NCBI GenBank assembly: GCA_001949185.1
Contig: BDGG01000014.1
Span: 1,467,666-1,531,665 of the forward strand
DNA from: Ramazzottius varieornatus
Lineage: Eukaryota; Tardigrada; Eutardigrada; Parachela; Ramazzottiidae
Direction: 5' to 3'
DNA length: 64,000 bases
A program made the translations under genes and the position numbers. Each line of letters opens with the position of its first letter. Position 1 is the first letter of the stretch. Shown one piece after another: positions 1 to 11,510 of the stretch. The notes beneath the pieces were generated by a model, which saw only the letters and a program-made list of their open reading frames with translations, was not told where the DNA came from and made no database searches.

Positions 1-2
1 AC

Positions 3-3000
3 ACACTGACGCGCATCGTCAATGACCTCTCGGCCTACTCCTCCTCCCCGGAGTTTGCCAGCTCCGGTGGCCAGTTGAGCCAGGATGGACGCAAGGCTCA
101 AGAGCCCATAATTGTCTCGGGACGATGCATCATCGATGCCAGCTCCAGTCTGATTCAAGGTAGGCTAACGTGCCATCCCTCTACCTGCATACTGGCCTAC
201 CGTAGTTGCTGGCTGGCATGACTGTATGCAGGTGTCTGCATACTTGTGGTACAGGGCTAATTTATAGAATATACGGACTGGTATATTGCAGGTGCCAAGT
301 CGCTGTCAGTCAACTCTCGTGATCCCGCCGCCTGGCAAGCCCTAACGTCGCAGTCGACCAATGTGTCGGATGCCGTCAAGTCGTTGGCCACATCCATCCG
401 TGATCGTGCTCCGGGCCAGCAGGAGTGTACCGATGCCTTGGACAGACTGACCAGCCTGCTGCGCGTTGTCGATAAGGCCTCGCTGGAAGCGACACGTCAA
501 ACGCTCAATCCTCGCAACACCAACACCACCGAGGTAACCTTCATCCAATACATCTTTAGAAAGAGAGTAGGAAATTGAAGGGCCATGATGGTACTTAGGG
601 CTTTTACGATGTGACAATCACGACAACGTCGCAACTGAGCCAAAGCGTCACCTTGGTTGGCGACGCTGCCAAGTCGGAAGCGGAGGCCTTGGGTCACCGC
701 GTGTCGCAAATGAGCAACTACTACCATCCACTGGTCCAAGATGCCATTGGTAGCGCCTCACGGACCGACAGCTCGCGTGACCAGATGGAGATTCTCAATC
801 AGCTCAAGACAGTGCTGGAAGCGTCCATCCAGTTCATCGATGTCTCCAAAGCCTGTGGTGGCAACCCACGAACCCGCAACCTTCATAACGACCTTAACGA
901 GGCCGCTGACGGTCTGATGGAGGCGCTGCGCGAACTGACGCAGACGCTGGAACGCATCCAGTCCGAATCGGGCTTCGTCCGCACCATGATCAACAACATC
1001 AACACGGCCATTTCCAACGTAAGATTGACGCTGTAATTTGTATCTAGCAGTTGGAAGGATGAATGTGCTTGTGGTGGGTGTGTAGGTGGACCAGCGGATG
1101 ATGCAGACGGACGAGTCCTTCTCGGACTACCAGACGCGCATGCTGAGGACGAGCAAGGAGATTACGCGTTTGACGCACGAAATCAACGCCAAGAGCGGCA
1201 GCGATCCGCAGGAGCTGGGCAACCTGACGCAGAACCTGTACGGGCAGTACAACCAGCTGGCTGAAGACTCACGGGGCGCCCAAGGGACGGCCGCCAGTGA
1301 CAATATCAGCCAGCGCATCCGTTCCAGCGTCCAGGACCTCGGTCGTTCCACCATTGATCTCATCAAGACGGCCGGCTCGCTGCAAGGCCACCCCACCGAC
1401 ACCTACATCAAGGATGAACTGTCCCGCAGCTCCAAGCTCGTCATCGAAAAGGTGCACAAAACATTGACCTGACCATTGCAGCCCTATATTCATTGTCCCT
1501 TTCTGCAGGTGTCGTACGTCCTGCAAGCTCTGCAGGAAGGTTCTCGCGGTACTCAAGCCTGCATTAATGCAGCTTCGACCGTTTCCGGTGTCATTGGTCA
1601 GTCGACGCTTTTCTCTCTCTTCAGCAGACTGGTCGCCAAATGAGTCAATGGCATTTTTACAGGTGATTTGGATACTTGTATCATGTTTGCAACAGCCGGT
1701 ACTCTTCAGCCCGACAATGAAGGAGATCGTTTCCAGGATCATCGGTACCAGTAGAGCATAGTCGACTTGTCAAGTGGTCCTTTGTGCCTTCCCTTCAGCC
1801 CGAATCTTCTGATTTGAACTATTTGGTGTGATAGATACAGACCTAAATTGTACTGTACAGCAGTTCGAGATCAGGAGATTGGGGCTGAAGAGTAGGCACA
1901 AAGTTGGACCTGACAAGTCGACCATGCCTGACAAGGCCGCTATCTTCCCCCTGTATGTTTTGGGGTTCTCAATCTTGACTGCTGCGTGCTTACAGGGAGG
2001 ATATCTTAAAGACAGCCAAGGCCTTGGTGGAAGACACCAAGACGCTGGTCACCGGCGCTGCCTCCAACCAGGAGCAGTTGGCGGTGGCGGCGCAGAACGC
2101 CGTCAAGACCATCATCCAGCTGGCCGATGTCGTCAAAGGAGGCGCCGCTTCCTTGGGCAAGGAGAATAGCGAATCGCAGGTACGTCCACCTCCATCTTTG
2201 ACTTTCAAGCTGCTGCCGTTGTCGCCGCATCCCCCGGCCTCCTTACTAATTGTTGCAGCCAGCTGTCTTTCCGTCAAGCTCCGTTCTCGCTCACTCCTCT
2301 CTAACCGCATCTCTTCAGGCCGTCTCCACCGTTCTGTCTCTTAACTTGGCCAGGATTGTCCACATGTCCGCCCTATCACAGATGTCTTGCCTGGTCAAAC
2401 TGAAGATCTAACTCTTTGTTTGTCCACTTTGTGGTCTTTTGTTCTGTCTTGCCGTCGAGCTTTGGAAATTGGTCGAGATATCAAGGCGCCAAAGTAGCGT
2501 TCTAATGAATAGATAAACTTTCTTTCTTTCTTTCTTGCTCACTGTCGTCCTGTACTTACAGCGCCAGTCTCTTACTGTGATGACAATCCTGGCCAAGCGG
2601 TTAGAGATGGAGAAGCGAGAGCAAAAGGTGCTGTGCTGCCACCATTAATCAACACAATTAATGCAAACAGCTTTCGTCTGTGAATATTTGGGACATGTGT
2701 CCTCCAGTGTGGAAGAATAACGAGGAGATGTGTTGTAGGTCCTGTTGATCAACGCAGTGCGCGATGTGGCTTCGGCACTGGGCGACTTGATCCACGCCAC
2801 CAAGGCAGCTTCCGGCAAGAGCCTCAATGACCCAGCCATGACCTATCTGAAGGACTCGGCCAAGATCATGGTGACCAATGTCACGTCGCTCCTCAAGACG
2901 GTCAAGACGGTGGAGGACGAGCATGCCCGTGGCACGCGGGCCCTGGAAGCCACCATCGAAGCCTTGGCCCAGGAGATTCGCGTCTTTGATTCCAGCGAGG

Positions 3001-4669
3001 CTGATGGACGAACGGCCAGCGCCGAAGATGTCCTGCGAGCCAGCAGAGCCGTCGCACCGGCTACTTACAAGGCAGTGGCAGCCGGAAGTAGTGGCAAACA
3101 AGACGGTATATAATTGATGTCTTGTGCCGAAACGCTTTTGACTTGCGTCTTCATTTGTGGAACTAATTGCAGATGCCATTATTGCGGCCAATATGGGCAG
3201 GAAAGCCTTGTCGGACTTGCTGTACACCTGCAAGGCCGCCGCCTACTCCAGCGAGTCGGCTGATGTCCGTAATAAGCTGCTGTCGGCTGGACGCGATTGC
3301 GCGCTCAAGTACCGCGAGCTGTTACATACTGTCCACATGGTACGTCCTTTCTCTCATTCAACATCTTCCATCATCTTGGCATATTGAACAAGTCTGCATT
3401 CTCTCCCATAGATCATGACGCGACCCGATGGCAAGAACCTGGTAGGCGACCTGAAAGCCATGACGCACGCCATCGTCCAAGCCATCCATCTGATAACGGC
3501 AGCCGCCGAAAACATGAAGGAGGCATCTGGCTGGGTAAGAGCATTGTCTTCGCTCTTCGTCTCCTCTGTATCGTCCTCCTATAGGTTGATCTAATGCTTC
3601 AACAGGTCAACCCCGAAGATCCCACCGTCATTGCCGAGAATGAACTGTTGGGCGCTGCTGCCACCATTGAGCATGCTGCTCGACGCTTGACGGAACTGCG
3701 ACCAAGAAACATCGAATACAAGGTACAGTACGATTGTCAGTCAGTGGGCTTGCTGATCAGTTTGTGCATGTCTTTGCAGTTGGAGAACAACGAATCGATG
3801 AACTTTGACGAGATGATCTTGCAAGCCTGCCTGTCCATCACGACGGCGACGGCGGCGTTGATCAAGTCGGCCTCGGTGGCCCAAGCCGAGCTGGTCAGTG
3901 ACGGCAAAGTTTCGGCACGGCCCTTGTACAGCTCGGAAGATGGCCAGTGGTCGGACGGCCTCATCACCGCCGCCCGCACCGTCGCCGCCGCCTGCCACAA
4001 CTTGTGTGAAGCGGCCAACGCCCTGGTGCAGGGACACGCTACCGAGGAGAAGCTCATCTCCTCGGCCAAGCAAGTGGCCTCTTCTACCGCTCAACTCTTG
4101 GTGGCTTGTCGGGTCAAGACCGACTCCAACTCCCCCTCCATGCAACGTCTACAGGCAGCCGGTAACGCCGTCAAGCGAGCCACCGACGAGCTGGTCCGCG
4201 CAGCTCAGCAAAGTCTGGACGCCTACGAGGAGAGAAGCTTGGTCATCAACAGGAGAATCGTCGGTGGTATCGCCCAGGAAATTACAGCTCAGGTTGGTCA
4301 AATAGTCTTATCGATCAGCAAGATGGACGGTGTACATATGGTCATGATGGTCCAATGCATGATGGACCCCCGATGGGCACACATGACTTGGTGGATGATG
4401 TTTTGCACTGGTGTGTTGAATGGAGATGCAACGGTGTTTGACCAAAGGTCTTTCTTTGATAGGAGGAAGTACTGATCAAAGAGCGCGAACTGGAGGAAGC
4501 TCGGGGCAAGCTGTCGGCTCTTCGTAAGGCCAAATATGGTGAGCGTCAGTCCGACGATGAGTACTACGGTTATGGCGCTTCACCCTCAAACTACACATCT
4601 CACACCACAACGGAGACACGCATAACCGAAGCTCGTTACACAACCGGCTCCGGCTATGCATCACAGTAA
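3..4669 (+). CDS. TLN: Talin, C-terminal rod and I/LWEQ actin-binding module (5' truncated)
   Basis: Talin links integrin tails to actin at adhesion sites. The window opens inside a rod exon read from base 3. Thirteen exons join in phase: 3-159, 292-533, 599-1018, 1086-1451, 1509-1596, 1663-1744, 1996-2179, 2739-3105, 3173-3339, 3412-3534, 3606-3722, 3780-4292, 4463-4669. The predicted product follows vertebrate talin almost block by block: AAYxxxPEF-like start, KVMVTNVTSLLKTVK-like, ADVVKxGAASLG-like, then DPEDPTVIAENELLGAA and the actin-binding I/LWEQ block (LISSAKQVASSTAQLLVAC, QRLQAAGNAVKRA). The C-terminal dimerisation helix is present (KERELEEARGKLSALRK). The end differs from vertebrates: instead of the short terminal helix there is a tail of about 45 residues rich in Tyr, Ser and Thr, ending GSGYASQ. 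The N-terminal FERM head lies outside the window. Family assignment is essentially certain. Confidence 0.97.
2180..2738 (+). other. Long talin intron with inverted repeat
   Basis: At 559 bases this intron is several times longer than the other talin introns. It contains a perfect 16-base inverted repeat, CTTGGCCAGGATTGTC at 2345-2360 and its complement at 2582-2597, and a short TTTC microsatellite near 2518-2535. The right arm runs on into GCGGTTAGAGATGG, and a related TCTAACCGCATCTC string lies left of the left arm, so the similarity is wider than the 16 bases. This looks like a small non-autonomous insertion, but I cannot name a family. Confidence 0.45.
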
Positions 4670-5651
4670 TGAAGGGGCACGCTGTCAGCCAGACCACACA
4701 CTGCCGCCGTCGTTTGCTGTATTAGGACATTCTCTAACACTCACCTGACCCTTGACTGTGTCTTCCCATTCTGCTCCTTTAACCCATCTTCTCTCTCACA
4801 TGTCGACGTGCCTCTGACTACGCTCTTCCTTTTGAGGCCATTGCCGCCAGTTTGTTGCTGTTTTAATCCACCAAGTTTCGTTTTTTAAAAGTTTTACCTG
4901 TAGATAATCTCTTTTTGCGCCTGCATGCCTCTTGAATATTCGAAAGTACCTATCCGTTGATGTGTGCCTTGGCAGCTAGCTTTATACAACACTTTTAGCC
5001 TTCTTTTCGTCAGATGTTCTTAACGTACTCCTACTCTTTTATCAAGACATTTAAATATGAAGCAACGGATTGTGGCGCAATGAACGTTGGTTGTAGGTAG
5101 AAAAAGCAGGTCAGGCGAGCAAGAGCTGCACGTTGATGGTATTAGGCCCGCTAGAATAGGGTAAAGAACGCCGATTGGCCTGTTATGATGATTATATTGA
5201 TGATGGCTTTGTGATTCCTCCTGGCCTCCACACAACGCGCCAAGCCACAATGCTAACTCAACTTTCCCGCCATAGTTGGCCGGCGTCGTCATGGCGTAAA
5301 TGATGGCCAGCACAACAATGAAACAAGATGGAAAGTGAGAATGTTATTGGCCCATCAGACAAATTATTCAGTCAGCGTCGAACCTTTCGTGGCGGTCAGA
5401 AGATTAGGTGGCAGGTCTGTTGTCATCATTGCACGGCAGGCGCTGACCGTCGGCCATAATACAGTAGCTACATCTCTGTACGCGTAGTTGGGTATATATG
5501 GCCTCTCCACCTCTATCCACCTCTATCTTCATTTTCCATCGAGAAAGAACTGTGTAGCATATCTGTAGCATTTACATTTTGACTTTCGACATCTGCCTTG
5601 CTTCAGTCTTTTGGCTGACCAGGGGAGAATAAAGCCTGTGGTGCTGCAGTC
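4670..5651. other. Intergenic: talin 3' region and promoter of three-finger gene A
   Basis: No convincing gene. The first part should be talin 3' UTR, though no canonical AATAAA was seen close to the stop. The last 160 bases hold a TATA-like box at 5493-5499 and the probable 5' UTR of gene A, including a non-functional-looking AATAAA near 5627 just before its start codon. Confidence 0.6.
5493..5499 (+). promoter_or_regulatory. TATA-like box upstream of three-finger gene A
   Basis: TATATAT lies about 155 bases before the start codon at 5652, in a stretch otherwise low in such strings. A transcription start near 5525 would leave a 5' UTR of about 125 bases. Gene C of the same family and the small Gly-rich peptide gene also have a TATATAA-type box, which supports a core-promoter role. 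Position only; no start site data. Confidence 0.45.
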
Positions 5652-6916
5652 ATGAGGGCCGGAAGTGCCGCCTTCATCCTCCTATCTTGTTTGCTTGTTT
5701 GCATCTGGACTGGAGGTTCGTCCGCATATCATGGCAAAAACTGGCTGGCCATAACTGTGCGATAACTATCATGTGGTGCTTTTTGTAGTGAGCGATGCCA
5801 TCCAGTGTTACCACTGTGAGTCCAGTCCGCGCGACGGCAAATTTTGTCGAAGGACGACGGAAGCCCGCCTGATCGACTGTGACTCCACTTTTTGCAGTGC
5901 TCTGGTCTGGATGGAAAACGGTAAGCGCAGTGCCACGAGGTTCCTCGGGAAAGCGTTCCCCTTGTACGCCATCATGATCTGCTGCATGGCTCTTGACAGG
6001 TCAAGTCAGGGTCCATCGAGGCTGCCAAGGACACATTTCCAGTTGGGGCTTTGGGCGGTCAGAATGCGACATTATGCAGTCTGACCGTCTGATGGACACT
6101 GGTGTGGCCTTCTATCAATGCCGAGGCGATGCCTGTAATAACATCGAGCCTACGGAAGAGACATCCAGCAAGGTTGTCTTGATGACGCAGTCAAGCGCTA
6201 ACAGCCAGCACTCCAGCATGATGTCGCAGTCCCAGTCTATGCAAGACAGCAGCGACAAGGAGGAGTCTGTCAGTTCCGTTTCCAGCAGCGGGATAAACTC
6301 CCAAGCAGGTGGTAGGGCCTCTGCCGCCTCAGCTTCCTCCTTCCCTTCTAATAAGGGCAACTCGGCTGCAGGCCAGTCGCATGACATGGATATCATGTCC
6401 AAGAACCATCGTAAGCAGAAGAAAGTTGTGATTGCCGACGATGACGAGGGCGAGGGCGAGGAGGACAGTTCGTACGGCGCCAAACCCAAACCTAAGCCAC
6501 GACCACCACCACCACCACCTCCTCCTCCTCCAAAGCCAGCCCAAGTTCGCCAAGAAGAGGAAGCCCCAAGGCCACCCCCGCCTCGCCCTCAACCCAGGCC
6601 AACGCCTCCTCCATACAACCAGCAAGAAGTACTGCCGGAAGAAGTGACAGAACAACGTAAAGTGGTCACACGTAGGCCGCCCCCTCCGCCACACCCGCCC
6701 AAGCCCAGGCCAACTCCACCACCACCACCGCCGGAAATAGAAGATGAAGTACCGGAAGAACAGACCGAAGCGCCGGCTTATGTTCCCAGAACCACACCGA
6801 TGACTAAAGCTCGACCAAAGTATGGAGAGGACATCGACATCAAGGAGGTCACCCAGATGGAGCAGGTGGTGACAAGACCTCCAAGACGGCGCTTTACTGT
6901 TTTTGACCGCAAGTAA
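5652..6916 (+). CDS. Secreted three-finger (Ly6/uPAR-like) protein A with Ser-rich and Pro-rich tail
   Basis: Exons 5652-5715, 5789-5920 and 6000-6916 join in phase 1 and give 370 residues. A hydrophobic signal peptide (MRAGSAAFILLSCLLVC) precedes a Cys-rich domain of about 100 residues. It begins AIQCYHCESS and closes with YQCRGDACNNIE, the CxxxxCNN signature of the Ly6/uPAR fold; nine cysteines are visible, one short of the usual ten. The rest is disordered: a Ser/Gln/Met-rich segment, a short acidic patch, then long proline runs (PPPPPPPPPPK type) with RPxPPP repeats, ending RRRFTVFDRK. There is no C-terminal hydrophobic tail, so it is probably secreted and not GPI-anchored. An AATAAA lies at 6996-7001. 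Neighbouring genes B and C are relatives. The three-finger fold is a recognised family; the role of the tail is unknown. An extracellular matrix or secreted structural role is inference. Confidence 0.85.
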
Positions 6917-6995
6917 AATATCCTTACTTGATCTCTCCTCAAAAGTTTGCTCATAATAGCCTGACGCTCTTGTGCTTTGATACTTTATAATAGAA

Positions 6996-7001
6996 AATAA
7001 A
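6996..7001 (+). terminator. Polyadenylation signal of gene A
   Basis: Canonical AATAAA 80 bases after the stop codon of gene A, on the same strand, in AT-rich sequence. A standard eukaryotic cleavage and polyadenylation hexamer; cleavage site not determinable here. Confidence 0.6.
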
Positions 7002-7684
7002 CATTGACTGTAAGATGTGGATGATCTTTCTTTTGGTTTTTCTACTCAAGAACATTTTTATGCTGCTAGCAGGCTAGCTACTTCTAGAGTATACAGTATG
7101 GCGGAGCAAGCTATCAATAAATACGAGTTGAATCAAGATATGGAAAAGGAGGCAAGAGCTGCCGACGGGAAGCACGCGTCATTCACTGTATACACATGAG
7201 ATTAGTAGCGCTCCATCGGGGCAACTGCTGGCCTGTAAACGAGTGGATACACGTGCCAAAAGTGAGAAGAATTAGAAAGCTATTGGACTTGAGCGGCAGC
7301 TTTTTCAAACATACAAGTTGCAGCTAGGCACTTTCGATCATCAGATCAGAAAAACAAGAAAAACTGCACAGTAGCGTAGTTCCGCTTCCTTCACTCTTAC
7401 TTTCTGAGCGACAGGCATTCTTCCGTAACCTTCCCTGCTGCCACTGTCATTGGTAAGGCTACAACAAGGAAAAAGGCTTCCAAGAGAGTCAAACACAAAC
7501 AGGTGAAAAAGAAGTCAAACTTCCGCAATCAAGGATACAGGCAGGCCGTAAAGTCAGCGAGCCACGAAGCAAAGACAAGGCGAACTTCTGCTGGAAAACT
7601 TACTCTTCCACTTAGACACTAATCAAGACTCGATCGGGGATCCAGTGCAAATTTAATTGGTACTTCCGCTTGTAAGCGTAAGGA
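7002..7684. other. Intergenic between three-finger genes A and B
   Basis: About 680 bases with only short open frames that lack domain features or splice support. Probably gene A downstream sequence and the promoter of gene B. No clear TATA box was found ahead of gene B. Confidence 0.5.
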
Positions 7685-8271
7685 ATGATGGCTATCAATG
7701 GAATCACTCTTATCCTTGTCTTGTCGGTCATTGGTAAGTGGTGAAACGTTGGAAGTAGCTCCATATGATCCGATGGCTGTATGGCTGCGTCAATGCAGGT
7801 GCAAGCAGGGGTCTTCGCTGCTTCGTCTGTCTTCCGGATGCCGCAACAGGAGAAAACTGCCGCCAGATCGCTGGCCAGAGCCTACAAAATTGCACCAGCG
7901 ATACGCGACATTGTGTGGCCGTCGTTCTGGGAGATGCCCTTGGTACCATAACCGTCTTCCGCGGCTGTGGAGGTCATGTTCAAAATTTCAACATGGGAAG
8001 TGACGAATGCACAATGCTGGATAGTCGACAGGACGATCTGCCTGCCGGTCAGTGCTTTCAATCCTTTCTTCCCATGGGTCTGCTGCTGAGACTAATGTCC
8101 ATCTGTATTTCAGCTTACTACAAATGCAAAACTGATGGCTGCAATAACATTGAACCGATCACCACGGAAGTAACGGAAGTTATTCGTGCTTCGCCCATTC
8201 TACTCACTGTTAATGGGACCGTTGCTCCCGCCGCCGTCGCCACCGCCGCCGGCAGTCCGGTTGGGGGTTAG
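7685..8271 (+). CDS. Secreted three-finger (Ly6/uPAR-like) protein B, short
   Basis: Exons 7685-7733, 7799-8047 and 8114-8271 join in phase 1 and give 151 residues. A signal peptide (MMAINGITLILVLSVIG) is followed by a compact Cys-rich domain starting LRCFVCLPD and ending YYKCKTDGCNNIE, matching the end of proteins A and C. A Thr/Val/Ala-rich tail of about 35 residues follows. Unlike A and C it lacks the intron in the middle of the domain, has instead an intron just before the last Cys pair, and has no TVFDRK ending. The first intron, straight after the signal peptide and in phase 1, is shared by all three genes, which argues for a tandem family. A second ATG at 7688 could also be used. AATAAA lies at 8455-8460. 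Function unknown; possibly the ancestral-length member. Confidence 0.8.
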
Positions 8272-8454
8272 CTATTTGCCGAACACTGAGTGCTGAGCCA
8301 GAGTTTTTTGGCCTAGTTGAGGGCCGGGTTCTCTGTACTTTTGCATATACAATTCCGTTGACGCGTGTGCTCGCATCATATCTTGCACCGGCGTGCAAAT
8401 CGTACAGTCGATATGCTCCTTACTACCCAAGTATTGTGTTGTTTTCAGGTCAAA

Positions 8455-8460
8455 AATAAA
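8455..8460 (+). terminator. Polyadenylation signal of gene B
   Basis: AATAAA about 185 bases after the gene B stop codon on the same strand, inside an A-rich run. Confidence 0.55.
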
Positions 8461-8903
8461 AATTTGTAACTGCATGTTTCTTTCTTCGCAAGGGGCTATT
8501 GTTGGTTACGTCGCAGCTGGCCTCTGTTTGTGATTTCGCAAGCAAGAAACTTACAGTCTCTGCCCCAAGCATTTAAGAGTTGAAAGACCGTTGTTACGAC
8601 ACTTAATTTTGATGTATGGGCTGATGGCATAATCACGCAAAAGTCGTGCAGTGGTGACCGAAGGATGTCGAAAAATTCTAACGTTACGTACACATCGATC
8701 GATGACCGATAAATGGTTTTGGAACTCTTCTTGGGGTATTGACAACATCAAGAGCTGGCAAGGCTCGAAGGAAAAAGAGAAGCAATTCAACAGGAGGGAA
8801 AAGATCAAGTAGGCTACGATAAAAGGGCAGAAAAAGATCCCTCATTGCTTATGGCAGTCCTAGCTACTTGTCTGTAATGACGGGCTTGAAGGTGAACATC
8901 ACT
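8461..8903. other. Intergenic between convergent genes B and C
   Basis: Shared 3' flank of gene B (+) and gene C (-). Open frames here are short and unsupported. No clear polyadenylation hexamer for gene C was found. Confidence 0.5.
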
Positions 8904-11438
8904 TTACTTTCGGTCGAAGACGGTGCGGCCTCTAGGACGGGGTCGCATGGTTACTTCAGGCTGCACATCGGGCAAGATCTCTTCTCCTCCATAAGATGGT
9001 GGCTTGGGTTTCTTGGTGGTGGTAGTAGTAGTTGTCGTGGTGGTAGTGGGCTTGGTGGGTCGAGGACCATAAGCGGCGGCGCTGTCATCGCTATCGCTGT
9101 CGTCGCTTCCGGAAGCGGCCGATTGTTTCACTTGTTTGCTCCTGGAGCTGGAGGACTTGCTGAAAGAGGAGCTAGACTTCTTGGATGAGGAAGAAACCGA
9201 TCCGGAAGCTTGGGCGCTACCAGCGGTCTTGACCTGGCTTTGGTTATCAGCCTCATCTCCGCTGTCATCGGCGCTGTCATCGCTATTGTCACTGTCTTGC
9301 AATATCGACGACTTGGCAGCCTTCCGTTGGATCGAGGCGTTTTCTTCGCTGGCTCCGGCGCTCAATAGCTCGCTGGCTTGGTTGGAGCCAGAAGAGGCTG
9401 CACGACTGGAGGATGAAATCCTGGCGGACTTGGCCTTCAGAGCAGCCATGGTTCGCTTGCTCTGCTGCATGGCAGCGGCGGCCTTCTTGGCCATCTCGGC
9501 CTTAGCTTGGTCTTGGGAGTCGTCGGCAGAGTGGTCAGAGTCAGAGTCAGAGTCCGAGTCCGATCCGGCCGACTGGCCGGAGCTGGACGAAGACTTCTTC
9601 ATGGAAGAGGAAGCGGACATGCCAGAGCTGGCCGACGAAGACTTGGCCGATCCACTGACGGCGGCCTGGGGACCGAAGGACGTAGCGGACGAGACCGATT
9701 GCTTACCACGGGCTTGCTGGTCATCAACACCTTGGTCGTCGGACTGGTCCTCACCTTGGTCCTGGTCTTGGGAGGCCGACTGTTCTTGGCTGGACGAAGA
9801 CTTTCTAGCCTGCATGCTGGACGACGAGGAGGACGATTTGGACTTCATGGCAGCCATTGTTTGTCTGCTCTTCTCCATTGCGGCGGCAGCTGTGGCAGCC
9901 ATATCAGCCTTAGCTTGAGCCGCGTCATCGTGTTGGTCATCCGAGTCGGAATCCTGACTAGAGCTGGAAGACTTGGACTTCATAGCAGCCAAAGTTTGCT
10001 TGCTCTTGGCCATTGCGGCAGCAGCTTTGGCGGCCATATCAGCCTTAGCTTGAGCCGCGTCATCGTGTTGGTCATCCGAGTCTGTGTCGTGGCTAGAGCT
10101 GGACGACTTGGACTTCATGGCGGCCAAAGTTTGCTTGCTCTTGGCCATTGCAGCGGCAGCTGCGGCAGCCATCGCCGTCTTGGCATCAGCCTGGCTTTCT
10201 TGTTGGTCGGAGTCAGAGTCCGAATCCGAGGAGTCAGAGTCAGAGGCAGACTGTTGGCTGGAAGACTTCTTGTCCGAGCTGGAAGACATTTGCGATGACC
10301 TGGCCTTCAGAGCAGCCATGGTTTGCTTGCTTTTGGCCATAGCAGCGGCAGCCTTGGCGGCCATTGCAGCCTTAGCTTTGGCCTGGTTGTCTTGCTGGTC
10401 CGAGGAAGAATCGTCAGAATCCGCACTGTCCTGGTCGGCACTGTCGGAGGAAGCGGACGTGCTCTTGGATGAGCTGGACTTGGAGGTGGAACCTTGGGAC
10501 TTGGACTGAGCGGAAGCCGAGCCGGAGACCTTGGCGTTCTTGCTGGCAGCCAGGCTGCTCAATAGCTGGGCCGACGAGGACTTGGAGCTTTGGCTCTGGG
10601 CGTCAGAGTCTTGGTCGCCGCTGTCTTGGTCATCGTTACTGCTGGACGACTTCTTGGCCGACATCGACTTGGCTGACATGGACGATGACTTGGAGGATGA
10701 AGACTGCGATTGGGAAGAACCCATAGTGAATGAGATACGGCCATTACTGACCGCACCAGCTTCAATGTTGTTACAGCCATCACCGCGGCATTGATAAAAG
10801 GCAGCGGCAACGTTGGAGAGCTTGGAGCTGCTGATGACGCTACATTCATCACCCATCTTCCATGACTGGACATTGCTCGCGCAGGCTCGGTGAACCTTTA
10901 TCGAACCTACATGATACGATAAGGTGAAATCCCCACTGTATCTTTGCTCCCTTCTAGAAGGTCACCATTTAGATTTTCAAATAGAATTTACGTCTCCTTT
11001 CATACACATATTCAGCATTATGTAACGACCACCACACCAAAGCCACCGAACAACAAAATGTATGTTAAACGTCGTGAATTTGCCGAGGTTCGCCGCATGA
11101 TATAGCGAAAGGTCATGCGCGGCTCTATTTCCGCGATATTCCAAAGAGCAAGGCCTACCGTTATCGTCATAGAGGACAGCTGCGCAGTGCTCGTCGGATT
11201 CCCCGCAGTCGGTCAGTTTGTCATCGGTTGCCTTACTGCAGTCCTGGCATTCGTAGCATTGAAGGGCGGAAGCTCCATCTGTAAAAAACACCCAAATGTT
11301 AGATTAGGTGCCTGCAGTTTAAGGCGGAATGTCTGAGGGGACGCGAGAGGGGAATAAATAGATCCAGAGGAATAACAGCGGGGTACCTTGCAGGAGGAAC
11401 AGAGTGAGTGCCGTAGCACAAAGGACGAGGGACCTCAT
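8904..11438 (-). CDS. Secreted three-finger protein C with Ser/Ala/Asp-rich helical repeat core
   Basis: Exons 11438-11387, 11278-11159 and 10906-8904 join in phase 1 and give 724 residues. A signal peptide (MRSLVLCATALTLFLLQG) leads into a three-finger-like domain running from ALQCYECQDC to YQCRGDGCNNIE. The rest, about 600 residues, is dominated by Ser, Ala, Asp, Gln, Lys and Met. From roughly residue 230 to 540 there are five copies of an Ala-rich segment (consensus MAxKAAAAMxKSKxTMAAL) followed by KSKSSSSS and acidic SDSDSDQ linkers. A Thr run and a YGG segment precede the end, RPRGRTVFDRK, shared with gene A. The five blocks look helical and lysine-rich, the linkers acidic and phosphorylatable, as in secreted structural or silk-like proteins; that is inference. 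Codon use shows the repeats are coding: antisense frames stay open merely because of composition. Confidence 0.85.
9836..10400 (-). repeat. Protein-coding tandem repeats in gene C core
   Basis: Four of the five Ala/Lys/Met-rich helical blocks, with intervening Ser/Asp/Gln linkers, lie here; the fifth is separated, near 9420-9520. Adjacent copies are similar at the DNA level too, suggesting recent unit duplication or unequal exchange. Confidence 0.75.
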
Positions 11439-11510
11439 GTTGGTACGACAGAATACTGCTGTGTCTGTACAGTTGGAGAACAATGCAATGTTATAACTGA
11501 AACCATTTGG

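Noticed and set aside
2575-2650. tRNA gene suggested by TGGCCAAGCGGTTAGAG (A-box-like)
   Set aside because: No B-box (GGTTCGANTCC) at the right distance and no acceptor stem; at most a tRNA-derived fragment.
9136-10509. Long + strand open frames of up to 263 codons opposite gene C
   Set aside because: They are antisense shadows: Ser/Ala/Asp/Gln codons read backwards give open Leu/Ala/Ser/Glu frames without stops. The minus strand has a signal peptide, phase-matched introns and a paralogue.
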